From a virus, in the IMG/VR virus record IMGVR_UViG_3300024054_000543, positions 1 to 22,183 of that record: DNA of 22,183 nt; one strand, written 5' to 3'. Positions 8,191 through 14,702 of the stretch are shown here, piece by piece. Numbering within the stretch: the first letter of the stretch is position 1; each line of letters opens with the position of its first letter. The notes beneath the pieces are model-generated. The model made no database searches. It had not been told where the DNA came from and was given only the letters and a program-made list of their open reading frames with translations. A program made the position numbers and the translations under genes.

Positions 8191-8580
8191 CTAATCCGCC
8201 AGGCACCGGCACCGCACTACCGTCTCGTGCCGCCAGCCGCCGTCGCGCATCGGGGCGAGACGCATCCGCACCGCCCGCGCCGACACGATCGTCCACCCGC
8301 CCGCCGGTCCGCGCAGCGCCGCCACGGCCGCCTCGACCTGCACGGCCGCATCGCCTCCGGCGCCGTCCCCGGCCCCGTGCAACGCCAGCGTCAGCCGCAC
8401 TTCGCGCCCGGCCCGGTCCTTCGTCCCCCAATCGCTCCCCTCCGCTCCGCCGACCGACAGAAAGGGCATGGTCGCGCGCGGCGGCACCCCGTCGAACACA
8501 CCGTGCACCAGCCCCGCCAGCACGCTGTCCCCGCCCAGCACCGCCAGCGCCTTCGCCCGCACCGCGCGTTCGGCGCTCAT
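8191..8580 (-). CDS. DUF3168 tail terminator protein, GTA gp8-like
   Basis: A 129-residue DUF3168 protein, which caps the tail tube at the head-tail interface in RcGTA-type particles. The family pattern is visible: an N-terminal helix (RAVRAKALAVLGGDSVLAGLV), then FDGVPPRATMPFLSVGG and VRLTLALHGAG, ending VRMRLAPMRDGGWRHETVVRCRCLAD. The ATG overlaps the connector stop as ATGA (8577-8580). No separate gp7-like stopper gene lies between this gene and the connector, unlike in Rhodobacter. Downstream, two opposed plus-strand genes separate it from the major tail protein. Confidence 0.88.
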   Translation of the reverse strand: MSAERAVRAKALAVLGGDSVLAGLVHGVFDGVPPRATMPFLSVGGAEGSDWGTKDRAGREVRLTLALHGAGDGAGGDAAVQVEAAVAALRGPAGGWTIVSARAVRMRLAPMRDGGWRHETVVRCRCLAD

Positions 8581-9125
8581 CGCCCGCTTCCCAGCGTCAA
8601 CCGCCGCCACGGTTGCCACAGCGCCACGATCATCGCGGGCGGCGAGGCGCCCGCGCCGTCGCGCGCCTCGTGCAGATGCTGGATCATCCGGACGATCCCC
8701 TGCCGGATCGCCTCGGGAATGCCGTTGGGCGTCGCCGCCATGCCGGCGCGATAGGCGATGCGTACCCGTTCGGCATCGCCCGGCGAGTGGATCGTCAGGC
8801 GCGCGGTGCCGTCACGGGCGATCGCGGCCCTCCACTGCGCCGCTCCCAGCACCGTCTCGCTCCCCGCCGCATCGAGCAGCGCCACCGTATCGACCGCCAC
8901 CACCGGCCGCGCGCCGAGCTGCACCGCGCCCGACCCGACCGGCAAGGTTTGCTCGCCGCCGCGTACAATCAGCCACTGACCGATAAACGCCTCGCAGATG
9001 CTGGTCGCGGCGCGGACAAGCTGGGCGATCACCGCATCGTCGGCTGTCGACCCCAGCCGCAACCAGCCGCGTGCTTCGTTCAGGCTCACCGGGGCATCGC
9101 CCGGCAACGGACTTTCGGCCATCAT
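8577..9125 (-). CDS. Head-tail connector protein, HK97 gp6 / GTA gp6-like
   Basis: A 182-residue connector (adaptor) protein that binds beneath the portal. It has the N-terminal helical signature of the phage connector family: SLNEARGWLRLGSTADDAVI, then a helix ending SICEAFIGQWLI. A beta-rich middle and a C-terminal helix (IPEAIRQGIVRMIQHLHEAR) follow. I place the start at the ATG overlapping the previous gene's stop (ATGA at 9122-9125); a second ATG follows immediately. The upstream extension of this frame lies within the preceding gene. The 3' end overlaps the DUF3168 gene by 4 bp. Confidence 0.88.
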   Translation of the reverse strand: MMAESPLPGDAPVSLNEARGWLRLGSTADDAVIAQLVRAATSICEAFIGQWLIVRGGEQTLPVGSGAVQLGARPVVAVDTVALLDAAGSETVLGAAQWRAAIARDGTARLTIHSPGDAERVRIAYRAGMAATPNGIPEAIRQGIVRMIQHLHEARDGAGASPPAMIVALWQPWRRLTLGSGR

Positions 9126-9403
9126 CGCTCCTCCACCCTGATCGTCATCGACCGCTCGTCGATCTGCCCGTCGCTCAGCGTGACGCGGTTCGTTACGCGA
9201 TAGACGTGGCCGGCGACCCCGCCCGCCAGCGATGCCGTCGACTGCGTCAGGTCGTGCGCCATGCCGACCGCCGTCACCCCGCCCGCCTCCGTCGGCGCAA
9301 TCGTCCAGTCGCTCGCCACGATCGCCTGCCCGTCGGGATAGGCGGTCGCCCAATCGAATTCGAAATCGATCCGGCTGTCCGGATCCTTCACCATCATCGA
9401 CAT
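9122..9403 (-). CDS. Small beta-rich phage protein, probable fibre-tail adaptor type
   Basis: A 93-residue protein starting at an ATG with an excellent AAGGAGG Shine-Dalgarno 7 bp upstream. The sequence opens with KDPDSRIDFEFDWATAYPDG, continues IVASDWTIAP and ends HVYRVTNRVTLSDGQIDERS followed by MTIRV. This pattern of alternating strands resembles small immunoglobulin-like phage proteins sometimes annotated as fibre-tail adaptors. Its position next to the tail-fibre gene agrees with that role, but the assignment rests on recollection of the motif. The 3' end is coupled to the head-tail connector by an ATGA overlap. Confidence 0.75.
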   Translation of the reverse strand: MSMMVKDPDSRIDFEFDWATAYPDGQAIVASDWTIAPTEAGGVTAVGMAHDLTQSTASLAGGVAGHVYRVTNRVTLSDGQIDERSMTIRVEER

Positions 9404-9436
9404 CGCTTTTCCTCCTTCTCGGCCCGCGCGGCCGCG

Positions 9437-9592
9437 TCAGGGCCGCCGCACCGCGATCCGGCGCGGGACCTGCCGTTCCACCGGCAGGGGTGTCTGCGGC
9501 GCAGCCGGCTCGGGACCGCCCTATTCGCTCGCCAGCGCGCGCCGTGCGGCATCGCCGATCGCGCGCGACGCCAGCGCCGATCCTCCGATCAT
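9437..9592 (-). pseudogene. Small reading frame behind the tail fibre, split by an in-frame TAG
   Basis: The tail-fibre stop overlaps an ATG (ATGA at 9589-9592) that opens a 23-codon frame, MIGGSALASRAIGDAARRAL then ASE, ending in TAG at 9521-9523. Reading on in the same frame gives 27 more codons (GGPEPAAPQTPLPVERQVPR, then RIAVRRP) before a TGA at 9437-9439. Third positions in both halves are almost all G or C, as in real genes here. The region may therefore be a ~51-residue gene broken by an amber codon, or a genuine 23-residue coupled peptide followed by unrelated sequence. No homologue is recognised. Only about 30 bp separates it from the next gene. Confidence 0.35.
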
Positions 9593-11019
9593 GCCGCCGC
9601 CTCCAGCGCGGCGAGCCTCTGCTCCTGCGCCGCGATCAGAAACAGCGCGAGCTGATCGATGCGCAGCCCGAACCGGTCGCCCGCGCTCCGGCTGTCCGCC
9701 GCGTCCCATGCATCCCAGCAGAGAAAGGCGTAGGGGGTGGCGCCCGGCCGCCCGTCGCCGTCGATCGCGTCGACCAGCCCTTCTTCGGCCATGATCGTCC
9801 AAACCGCCTGCGCCTCGGCGCCGAAATGATAGCGCGCCGCCGCGCCCTTCGCGGCGATCGCATCGTTCCAGCGGTAAAAACCCAGGGCGCGGCCGATCCG
9901 CGCCGCTGCGCGCAATTCGGCGGCATTCGCGCCGCCGCGCCAGCTTTTTTCGCGCGCGTCGGAGGTGTTGATCGTCCCCGTCGCGGCATAAAGGATTTTG
10001 ACGCGCACCGACGCGCCGCCGATATCATGGGCATTGTCGGTCGCGGGGTGCAGCACGCCCGCCGCGTTGATCCGCCAGCGCTCCACCGGTCCCGTACTTC
10101 CGGTCAGAAAGCGGATCGAGCAGCTCGCATTGGTACGCGGCGCGATAAGCAGGTCGCCGGCGGTCCCGATCCCCGAATTGCCCGTTCCGACGAAGCCCCG
10201 CACCTGCGCCGCGGGAAGCGCGTTGACCGTGCCCCACAGCTCCAGCCCCAGGCTCGCCGCCCCGGCGTCGGACCCGATTGCGACCGTCGCGGCATTGGCG
10301 GCTCCGACCGTCTCGCTGCGGCAATAGGGGGCGGCGACGCCGATTCCGAACCCCGTTGCGGTCAATCGCGCCCGCTCGCCGCCGCCCGCCGCAAAGCCGA
10401 CCGCATCGGCGGCGGGACGAAACAGCCCGGTGTCGGGGTCGCCGGCAAAGGTCAACGCGGGCAGCGCCGCGGTTCCGCTCACCGCTGCCAGCGGCGCGCC
10501 CGCTTGCAGCGTCCCCGCCGTATCGCGATAGGCCAGAGCCGACAGCGGCAGGTTGACCCATCCCTCGCCGCGCCGCACCGTCACCAGATCGTCGGCGGCG
10601 CCCGCCGTCGCGCCGCCGTGCAGCGTCGACAGCGGTTGCCGCGCCGCAACCGCCTCCTCGACGGTCGCCAGCTCTGCCGCCAGCGTCGCCGCCGCCGCAT
10701 CGCTGGCGCCGAACCAGTCGGCGCCGACGGTCAGGGCGATCGTCTTCAGCCCCGGCGCGAAATCGACCCGCGCACCCGCCGCTGACGAGGCCGAGACCGT
10801 GTCGCGAAGCAGGCGCCCGTCGGCGCCGATCCGGCCCAGCCCCACTTCCCATTGTTCGGGCCGGGCGACCCCGGCAATCGCGTAATGAAAGCTCGTGTCG
10901 GGCGGCACCGTACCCGCGAAGCGGCGATGACCGGGCACCGCGCCCGCCGGCGTCAGCGGCCCGGTCCCGCCCTCGTGCGCGATCTCGCGCACCAGGTCGG
11001 CGAAAAAGGGGGTCGGCAT
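9589..11019 (-). CDS. Tail fibre protein with C-terminal S74-type intramolecular chaperone
   Basis: A 476-residue fibre protein. Residues ~1-105 are a conserved base domain seen in sphingomonad phage fibres (TSFHYAIAGVARPEQWEVG, then DTVSASSAAGARVDF and a TVGADWF end). The middle is a beta-helix-like repetitive shaft (GDPDTGLFRPAADAVGFAAG and similar). Residues ~345-476 match the peptidase S74 endosialidase-type chaperone: INTSDAREKSW with the Ser-Asp pair where auto-cleavage is expected, and ARYHFGAEAQAVW. Such domains trimerise the fibre and then cut themselves off. It should mediate surface binding. The location between major capsid and connector genes is unusual for a fibre gene. The start is the ATG at 11019 with AAAGGA upstream. 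Confidence 0.85.
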   Translation of the reverse strand: MPTPFFADLVREIAHEGGTGPLTPAGAVPGHRRFAGTVPPDTSFHYAIAGVARPEQWEVGLGRIGADGRLLRDTVSASSAAGARVDFAPGLKTIALTVGADWFGASDAAAATLAAELATVEEAVAARQPLSTLHGGATAGAADDLVTVRRGEGWVNLPLSALAYRDTAGTLQAGAPLAAVSGTAALPALTFAGDPDTGLFRPAADAVGFAAGGGERARLTATGFGIGVAAPYCRSETVGAANAATVAIGSDAGAASLGLELWGTVNALPAAQVRGFVGTGNSGIGTAGDLLIAPRTNASCSIRFLTGSTGPVERWRINAAGVLHPATDNAHDIGGASVRVKILYAATGTINTSDAREKSWRGGANAAELRAAARIGRALGFYRWNDAIAAKGAAARYHFGAEAQAVWTIMAEEGLVDAIDGDGRPGATPYAFLCWDAWDAADSRSAGDRFGLRIDQLALFLIAAQEQRLAALEAAA

Positions 11020-11061
11020 GGCAAGGCCATCCTTTCCAGTATCGAAATTGCTGAGGAAGTA

Positions 11062-11106
11062 GCGCCCGGCCCCGCCCCGAAAGGGAAGGAAGCGCGGACC
11101 GGGCGC
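11062..11106 (-). other. Inverted repeat between capsid and tail-fibre genes
   Basis: GCGCCCGG (11062-11069) and CCGGGCGC (11099-11106) are perfect 8-bp arms around a 29-nt loop in the 105-bp gap after the major capsid stop. Read on the minus strand it could be an attenuator that keeps capsid transcripts more abundant than downstream ones. No U-tract follows, so a rho-independent terminator is not supported. Confidence 0.3.
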
Positions 11107-11124
11107 CCATCGCGCACCAACCGC

Positions 11125-12264
11125 TTAGCTGGCGGCGAATTTCATCAGTTTGATAGCCTGCGAATCGATGATCGCCCCGCCGACCCTTTTGGTTGCATAG
11201 AAATGCACGAATGGCTTGTTACTGAACGGGTCGCGCAGGATGCGCGTCTCGCCGCGGTCGGCGACCAGATAGCCGGCGCGGAAATTGCCGAAGGCGATCG
11301 ACAGGCTGTTCGCGGCCACATCCGGCATATCCTCGGCCTCGACGACCGGATAGCCGAGCAACGTCGCCGCCTGCCCCTCGACCATCCCCGGCTGCCAGAT
11401 GAAGGCGCCGTCGGTCGTCTTGAACTTGCGGATGCGGCTCAGCGTATCCGCATTCATCACCCAGCAAGCGCCCTGCCGGTACGGCGCCTTCAGCGAATGC
11501 ACCAGCTCGACCAGCTTGTCCTGCGGGTTCGACGCCGGAAAGGCGCCCGCGGTCCCCGTCGCGAGATATTGCAGCGAGCCAAAGGCGCGCACGCTGTCGA
11601 TCTCGTTCGTCGCGGTATAGGTCAGGAACCCCTTCGGCCGGTTCGTGCCATTGCCGTTCACGAACGCGCTGCCCTCGGCGATCGCGAACTCGCGCCCCAG
11701 CTGCTCGGCCAGCCAGTCCTCGACGTTGAACATCGCATCGTCGAGCATCGCCTGGCTCGCCGCCGGATTGGCATAGAGTTCGCCCGTCGGTGGCACGATT
11801 TCGGCAAAGCTGCGCGTCGCGGTCTCGGGCCGCGCCGCGGTCTCGCCGACCCAGCCCGTCCCCATCGACCCCGTCGCGACCAGCTTGCGATACCCGCTCG
11901 TCCCCGTCTGCACGACCGTCGCAATATTACGGATCGGCGACAAGGTCTTAAGCGTCGCGGCGATGCTGCCGTCGATCTCGCGCGGCACCGCATAGCCGCC
12001 GTCGCCGACCGTCGCCCCCGACAGGCTCTTCATCTCGGGCGCCGCATCGATCCCGCGCCGCAGATAGCGCTCGACAAAGGCATCGCGCGCCGGATCGGCC
12101 GCCTTCGCCCCGTCGAGCGGCAACCGCGACGCGGCCACGGCCTGCGCATCGACCTGCGCCTTCAAGGCCGCGACCGACGCCTTCAGCTCGTCGACCGCTT
12201 CGGCCGCAAGCACCGCATCGAACGCCCCATCGAGCGCATCCGCCTTCACTTCCATATCGTCCAT
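11125..12264 (-). CDS. HK97-family major capsid protein, GTA gp5-like
   Basis: A 379-residue HK97-fold capsid protein. The N-terminal ~100 residues are a charged helical scaffold-like delta domain (AVDELKASVAALKAQVDAQA). The mature domain follows, with VQTGTSGYRKLVATGSMGTG, EFAIAEGSAFVNGNGTNRPK and WVMNADTLSRIRKFKTTDG. The start is the ATG at 12264 with AAGGAG 8 bp upstream, a site embedded in the end of the protease gene; the second Met (MEVKAD) is an alternative. The delta domain should be removed by the adjacent protease during head maturation. Order protease then capsid is standard. Confidence 0.95.
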   Translation of the reverse strand: MDDMEVKADALDGAFDAVLAAEAVDELKASVAALKAQVDAQAVAASRLPLDGAKAADPARDAFVERYLRRGIDAAPEMKSLSGATVGDGGYAVPREIDGSIAATLKTLSPIRNIATVVQTGTSGYRKLVATGSMGTGWVGETAARPETATRSFAEIVPPTGELYANPAASQAMLDDAMFNVEDWLAEQLGREFAIAEGSAFVNGNGTNRPKGFLTYTATNEIDSVRAFGSLQYLATGTAGAFPASNPQDKLVELVHSLKAPYRQGACWVMNADTLSRIRKFKTTDGAFIWQPGMVEGQAATLLGYPVVEAEDMPDVAANSLSIAFGNFRAGYLVADRGETRILRDPFSNKPFVHFYATKRVGGAIIDSQAIKLMKFAAS

Positions 12265-12269
12265 GCTTG

Positions 12270-12659
12270 TCACTCCTTCACCACCTGAAGCACCCGCGCG
12301 AGCGGCTGCATCGGCGCCGCCACCAGGCTCACCTCCGCCAGATCGAGCGCCACCAACTCGCGCGGATTGTCCCCACGCGCCGCGCGCACCCGATAGCCAA
12401 AGCTCAGCCCCGTCAGCGCGCCGCGCGCGACCAGCTTCGCCGCCGCCGGATGCGTAACCCGCGCCACCACGCGCAGCCCGCGTGCATCCTCCGCCAATGT
12501 CTCGATCGCACCGACGACGGCCCCCGCTCGGTGCTGCCACAGCAAGGGCACCGCGCGCCCTTCCTTCAGCGTCGCGGCAAAAGCCCCGCTGCGCACCACA
12601 TCGCCCCCGCGATCGACGCGGTCGAACACCGATGCATAGCCCGCAAAGCGCACCGTCAC
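12270..12659 (-). CDS. HK97-family prohead protease, GTA gp4-like
   Basis: A 129-residue serine protease of the U35/S78 prohead family, which trims the capsid scaffold domain. Visible family features are the N-terminal RFAGYASVFDRVDRGGDVV, the catalytic His in PLLWQHRAG, and the probable nucleophile Ser in ALTGLSFGYRV. The start is a GTG overlapping the DUF6127 stop (GTGA at 12656-12659). It ends 5 bp before the capsid ATG, and its last codons contain the capsid Shine-Dalgarno. Length is typical for GTA gp4. Confidence 0.92.
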   Translation of the reverse strand: MTVRFAGYASVFDRVDRGGDVVRSGAFAATLKEGRAVPLLWQHRAGAVVGAIETLAEDARGLRVVARVTHPAAAKLVARGALTGLSFGYRVRAARGDNPRELVALDLAEVSLVAAPMQPLARVLQVVKE

Positions 12660-12982
12660 TTCAGCAGCCCCGGCAACCCCAGCTTCACCGCCAGCCCGAC
12701 GACGAAGAGCGCCAGAACCCCGCGCACCGCCCAGTCGACCACCGCCGCCCACGCGCTCTTCTTCGCATCGCGCCACGCGCCGAGCAGCTGGCGCAAATCG
12801 CTCACATCGTCGCGCGCCGCTTCGTCGGCCAGCCCGAGCCTTGCCAGCGCGCGCCGCGCCCCCAGCTCGCTCGCCTCCTCGACCACCGCGCGCAGCAACG
12901 CCGCATCGAGCGCACCGGAGGCTCCGGCCGCACTCGTCCCCGCCAGCGCGATCAGCCGCGCCAGCGCTTCATCTTCGTCCAT
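12656..12982 (-). CDS. DUF6127 family small membrane-anchored protein
   Basis: A 108-residue protein matching the sphingomonad DUF6127 pattern: an alanine-rich helical N-terminus, RRALARLGLADEAARDDVSD, then LRQLLGAWRDAKKSAW and a C-terminal hydrophobic segment (GVLALFVVGLAVKLGLPGLL) that should be membrane-embedded. It sits where GTA clusters carry gp3.5, between portal and protease. I place the start at the ATG at 12982 because a GGGAG site lies 8 bp before it. The open frame further upstream (translating APAFAGATG) comes from a dispersed palindromic repeat, not from the gene. A GTG at 12991 is an alternative start. Function unknown. Confidence 0.8.
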   Translation of the reverse strand: MDEDEALARLIALAGTSAAGASGALDAALLRAVVEEASELGARRALARLGLADEAARDDVSDLRQLLGAWRDAKKSAWAAVVDWAVRGVLALFVVGLAVKLGLPGLLK

Positions 12983-12998
12983 GTCAGACACTCCCGTC

Positions 12999-13078
12999 GC
13001 CCCCGCGAAGGCGGGGGCCGCTATCGTTTTACGCGGCGACGCCAAGTCAGGCCGATCACGGCTCCGCCTTCGCGCGGG
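12999..13078. repeat. Palindromic dispersed repeat pair (REP/BIME-like)
   Basis: The left unit is a perfect 8-bp hairpin, GCCCCCGC-GAAG-GCGGGGGC (12999-13018). About 45 bp later, CCGCCTTCGCGCGGG (13064-13078) is an inverted copy of CCCGCGAAGGCGG with a 2-bp indel. Such GCGAAGGCGGG units are, to my knowledge, scattered through many sphingomonad genomes. Here the pair fills the gap between the portal stop and the DUF6127 gene. It could stabilise or attenuate the polycistronic mRNA. Confidence 0.6.
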
Positions 13079-13084
13079 CGACGA

Positions 13085-13363
13085 TCAGCCCACCCCCAAC
13101 AGCGCCTTCTTCTCGTCCGCGGTCAGCCAGTCCGCCACCGACACCTCGCGCCACAGCGCCATCCGATCCTCAGCCAGCGCCGGCACCCGATCCAGATCGA
13201 CGCGCAGCTCCGCACCCTCGAACCAGCCCGACAACCCCTGCGCCACCGCCCCCAAAATCTTCGCGCACAGCGGCAGCACCGTCAGCCGCCACAATGCGCG
13301 ATTGGCCTCGCGATAATTGGCATAGGTCGCATCCCCCGGCAGCCCGAGCAGCATCGGCGGCAC
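13085..13363 (-). pseudogene. Portal protein gene, C-terminal fragment (split by insertion)
   Basis: These 92 codons (GVPPMLLGLPGDATYANYRE after rejoining, then WRLTVLPLCAKILGAV) are the C-terminal quarter of an HK97-type portal protein. The motif PPMLLG-x-PGD-x-TYANY is the conserved stretch found after the AMAFGV of phage portals. The N-terminal 281 codons lie about 5.4 kb away at the other junction. The first codon, GTG, corresponds to portal codon 282, so rejoining restores a 373-residue protein without loss. No further lesion is seen, which argues for a recent or reversible insertion. A GTG exists at the break but there is no Shine-Dalgarno, and upstream in frame a TAG occurs within a few codons, so this fragment is unlikely to be made on its own. 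Confidence 0.92.
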
Positions 13364-13373
13364 ACCCTACGCC
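13360..13373. other. attL-type junction core
   Basis: GCACACCCTACGCC matches the right junction (GCACACCGAACGCC) at 12 of 14 positions, including seven consecutive at the left. Strand exchange most likely occurred within GCACACC. Around it, GGCGGC (13356-13361) and GCCGCC (13371-13376) form inverted arms with a 9-bp spacer, and GCAT/ATGC extends them past one unpaired base. This is the usual geometry of a tyrosine-recombinase core site. Confidence 0.7.
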
Positions 13374-13410
13374 GCCATGCGGCAGAAAGAGATTGTTAAG
13401 CAATAGGTTA

Positions 13411-13424
13411 CGCGAAGTTGTTCC
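13411..13424 (+). repeat. Left copy of the 14-bp element-end inverted repeat
   Basis: CGCGAAGTTGTTCC is perfectly repeated in inverted orientation at 18730-18743. This copy lies 45 bp inside the left junction and just before the first recombinase gene. In an excised circle the two copies would flank the attP core as arms about 46 bp apart, which suggests recombinase or accessory-factor binding sites. Confidence 0.75.
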
Positions 13425-13438
13425 TCTAGAAAGAGGAG
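13421..13438 (+). promoter_or_regulatory. Hairpin sequestering the Shine-Dalgarno of the first recombinase gene
   Basis: TTCCTCT (13421-13427) pairs with AGAGGAG (13432-13438) across an AGAA tetraloop: six Watson-Crick pairs plus a terminal G-U. The right arm contains AGGAG, the ribosome-binding site located 7 bp before the ATG at 13446. Folding would hide it and limit recombinase translation. The hairpin's left arm overlaps the 14-bp inverted repeat. Confidence 0.55.
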
Positions 13439-13445
13439 CAAGTCA

Positions 13446-14702
13446 ATGCAAGCAAATGGCTATCTGCTACCAGCTAATGGAGCCACGAATCATGCTCAAG
13501 CCCGATCCGGTGATGGGCGTGGGAGTGGTGAAAAGGCAAAGCCGAGCAGTCGAGTTCGGCTCAACGGCAATATCGTTCGGCGTAAACCGGGCAAGCGTAT
13601 CAGGGAGTATTGGGATATCGACCTGCCGGGCTTTGGCCTGCGGGTAAATCCGGGCGGCAGGCGGACATGGTTCGTGCTCTTCCGCCAGCGCGGCAAGCTG
13701 CGGCGCGTGTCGTTAGGAACCTCCCGTGACATCTCGCCCGCCACTGCCCGCCGCCTCGCGCGGGCGAAGCTGGCCGAAGTGGCGCTCGATGGGTTGCCGA
13801 CGCGCAAGAAGGCCCGCGCCGCGCAAAGGAGCGATGCGCCCCTGCTGCGCGACTACGCCGAACGCTTCTGGGCTGACTATTCGCGACACTGGAAACCATC
13901 GACCCGCAAGCGCAATGAGAGCGCCATTTTCAAGGAAATCCTCGGCGCGTTCGGCGACCGGCGGGTCGACGATCTGGCCAAGGGCGACATCCTGTTTTGG
14001 CGCGACAGCTTTGTCGAACGCCCCGGCGTGTTCAACCGCACCCTGCCTGTGTTCTCTGTGATGATGGGCTATGCCGAGCGCCTTGGTCTGCGTCCGCGTG
14101 GCTCCAATCCCTGCAAAGGCACGCCCCGTTACAAGCGTAAACCGATGGAGCGATTTCTGTCGCCACACGAATATTCGCGGCTTGCCAAGGCATTGCGGGA
14201 CTACGAGGCGGAGCAGCCGCTCTATGTCGCGGCGATCCGCCTCTTGATCTTCACCGGCGCGCGCTGCGGGGAGATCGAGCAACTGTGCTGGGAATGGGTG
14301 CAGGAACCGCGCTTAATGCTGCCTGACAGCAAGACCGGCGCGAAAATTGTCTATCTCAACCGGCAAGCCGTGGATTTGATCGCAGGCCTACCGGACCGGA
14401 AAGCAACCGGCCTGCTGTTTCCCTCGTTCCGCAATCCCGACAAGCCGATCACGCTTGGTATTCACTGGTCGAAAATCCGCAACCGCGCGGCCCTGCCGGA
14501 TGTACGCCTACATGACCTGCGGCACAGCTTCGCATCAGTCGCAATCCGCGACAACATCTCGCTGATGGTGATCGGCAAGCTGCTGGGCCACGCGCTGGCA
14601 GAAACGACGACCAGATATGCCCATCTGTCCGACGAGATCGTCGCCGATGCGGCGGAGCGCGTATCCAGCTCTATCGCGCGCCTGATTGGAGTCGGGCAAT
14701 GA
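13446..14702 (+). CDS. Tyrosine recombinase/integrase 1 (DUF4102-type arm domain)
   Basis: A 418-residue site-specific tyrosine recombinase. Residues ~40-125 form the arm-type DNA-binding domain of the DUF4102/P4-integrase class (DIDLPGFGLRVNPGGRRTWF and RVSLGTSRDISPATARRLAR). Residues ~130-230 are the core-binding domain. The catalytic domain is complete: Arg near 272 (FTGARCGEIEQL), Lys in DSKTGAKIVYL, His-x-x-Arg near 355-358 (LHDLRHSFAS), His near 381 (LLGHALAETT) and the Tyr nucleophile near 391 (TRYAHL). It should cut and join the GCACACC core in the portal gene. The start ATG has AGGAG 7 bp upstream. Its stop overlaps the second recombinase as ATGA, so the two are made together. Confidence 0.93.
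   Translation: MQANGYLLPANGATNHAQARSGDGRGSGEKAKPSSRVRLNGNIVRRKPGKRIREYWDIDLPGFGLRVNPGGRRTWFVLFRQRGKLRRVSLGTSRDISPATARRLARAKLAEVALDGLPTRKKARAAQRSDAPLLRDYAERFWADYSRHWKPSTRKRNESAIFKEILGAFGDRRVDDLAKGDILFWRDSFVERPGVFNRTLPVFSVMMGYAERLGLRPRGSNPCKGTPRYKRKPMERFLSPHEYSRLAKALRDYEAEQPLYVAAIRLLIFTGARCGEIEQLCWEWVQEPRLMLPDSKTGAKIVYLNRQAVDLIAGLPDRKATGLLFPSFRNPDKPITLGIHWSKIRNRAALPDVRLHDLRHSFASVAIRDNISLMVIGKLLGHALAETTTRYAHLSDEIVADAAERVSSSIARLIGVGQ

Noticed and set aside
10852-12288. A 478-codon plus-strand frame
   Set aside because: Covers the major capsid gene in antisense; no Shine-Dalgarno or domain, and the capsid protein is unmistakable.
12983-13045. N-terminal extension of the DUF6127 protein (APAFAGATG segment)
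   Set aside because: The extension translates the dispersed GC-rich palindrome, and a good ribosome-binding site precedes the internal ATG at 12982.
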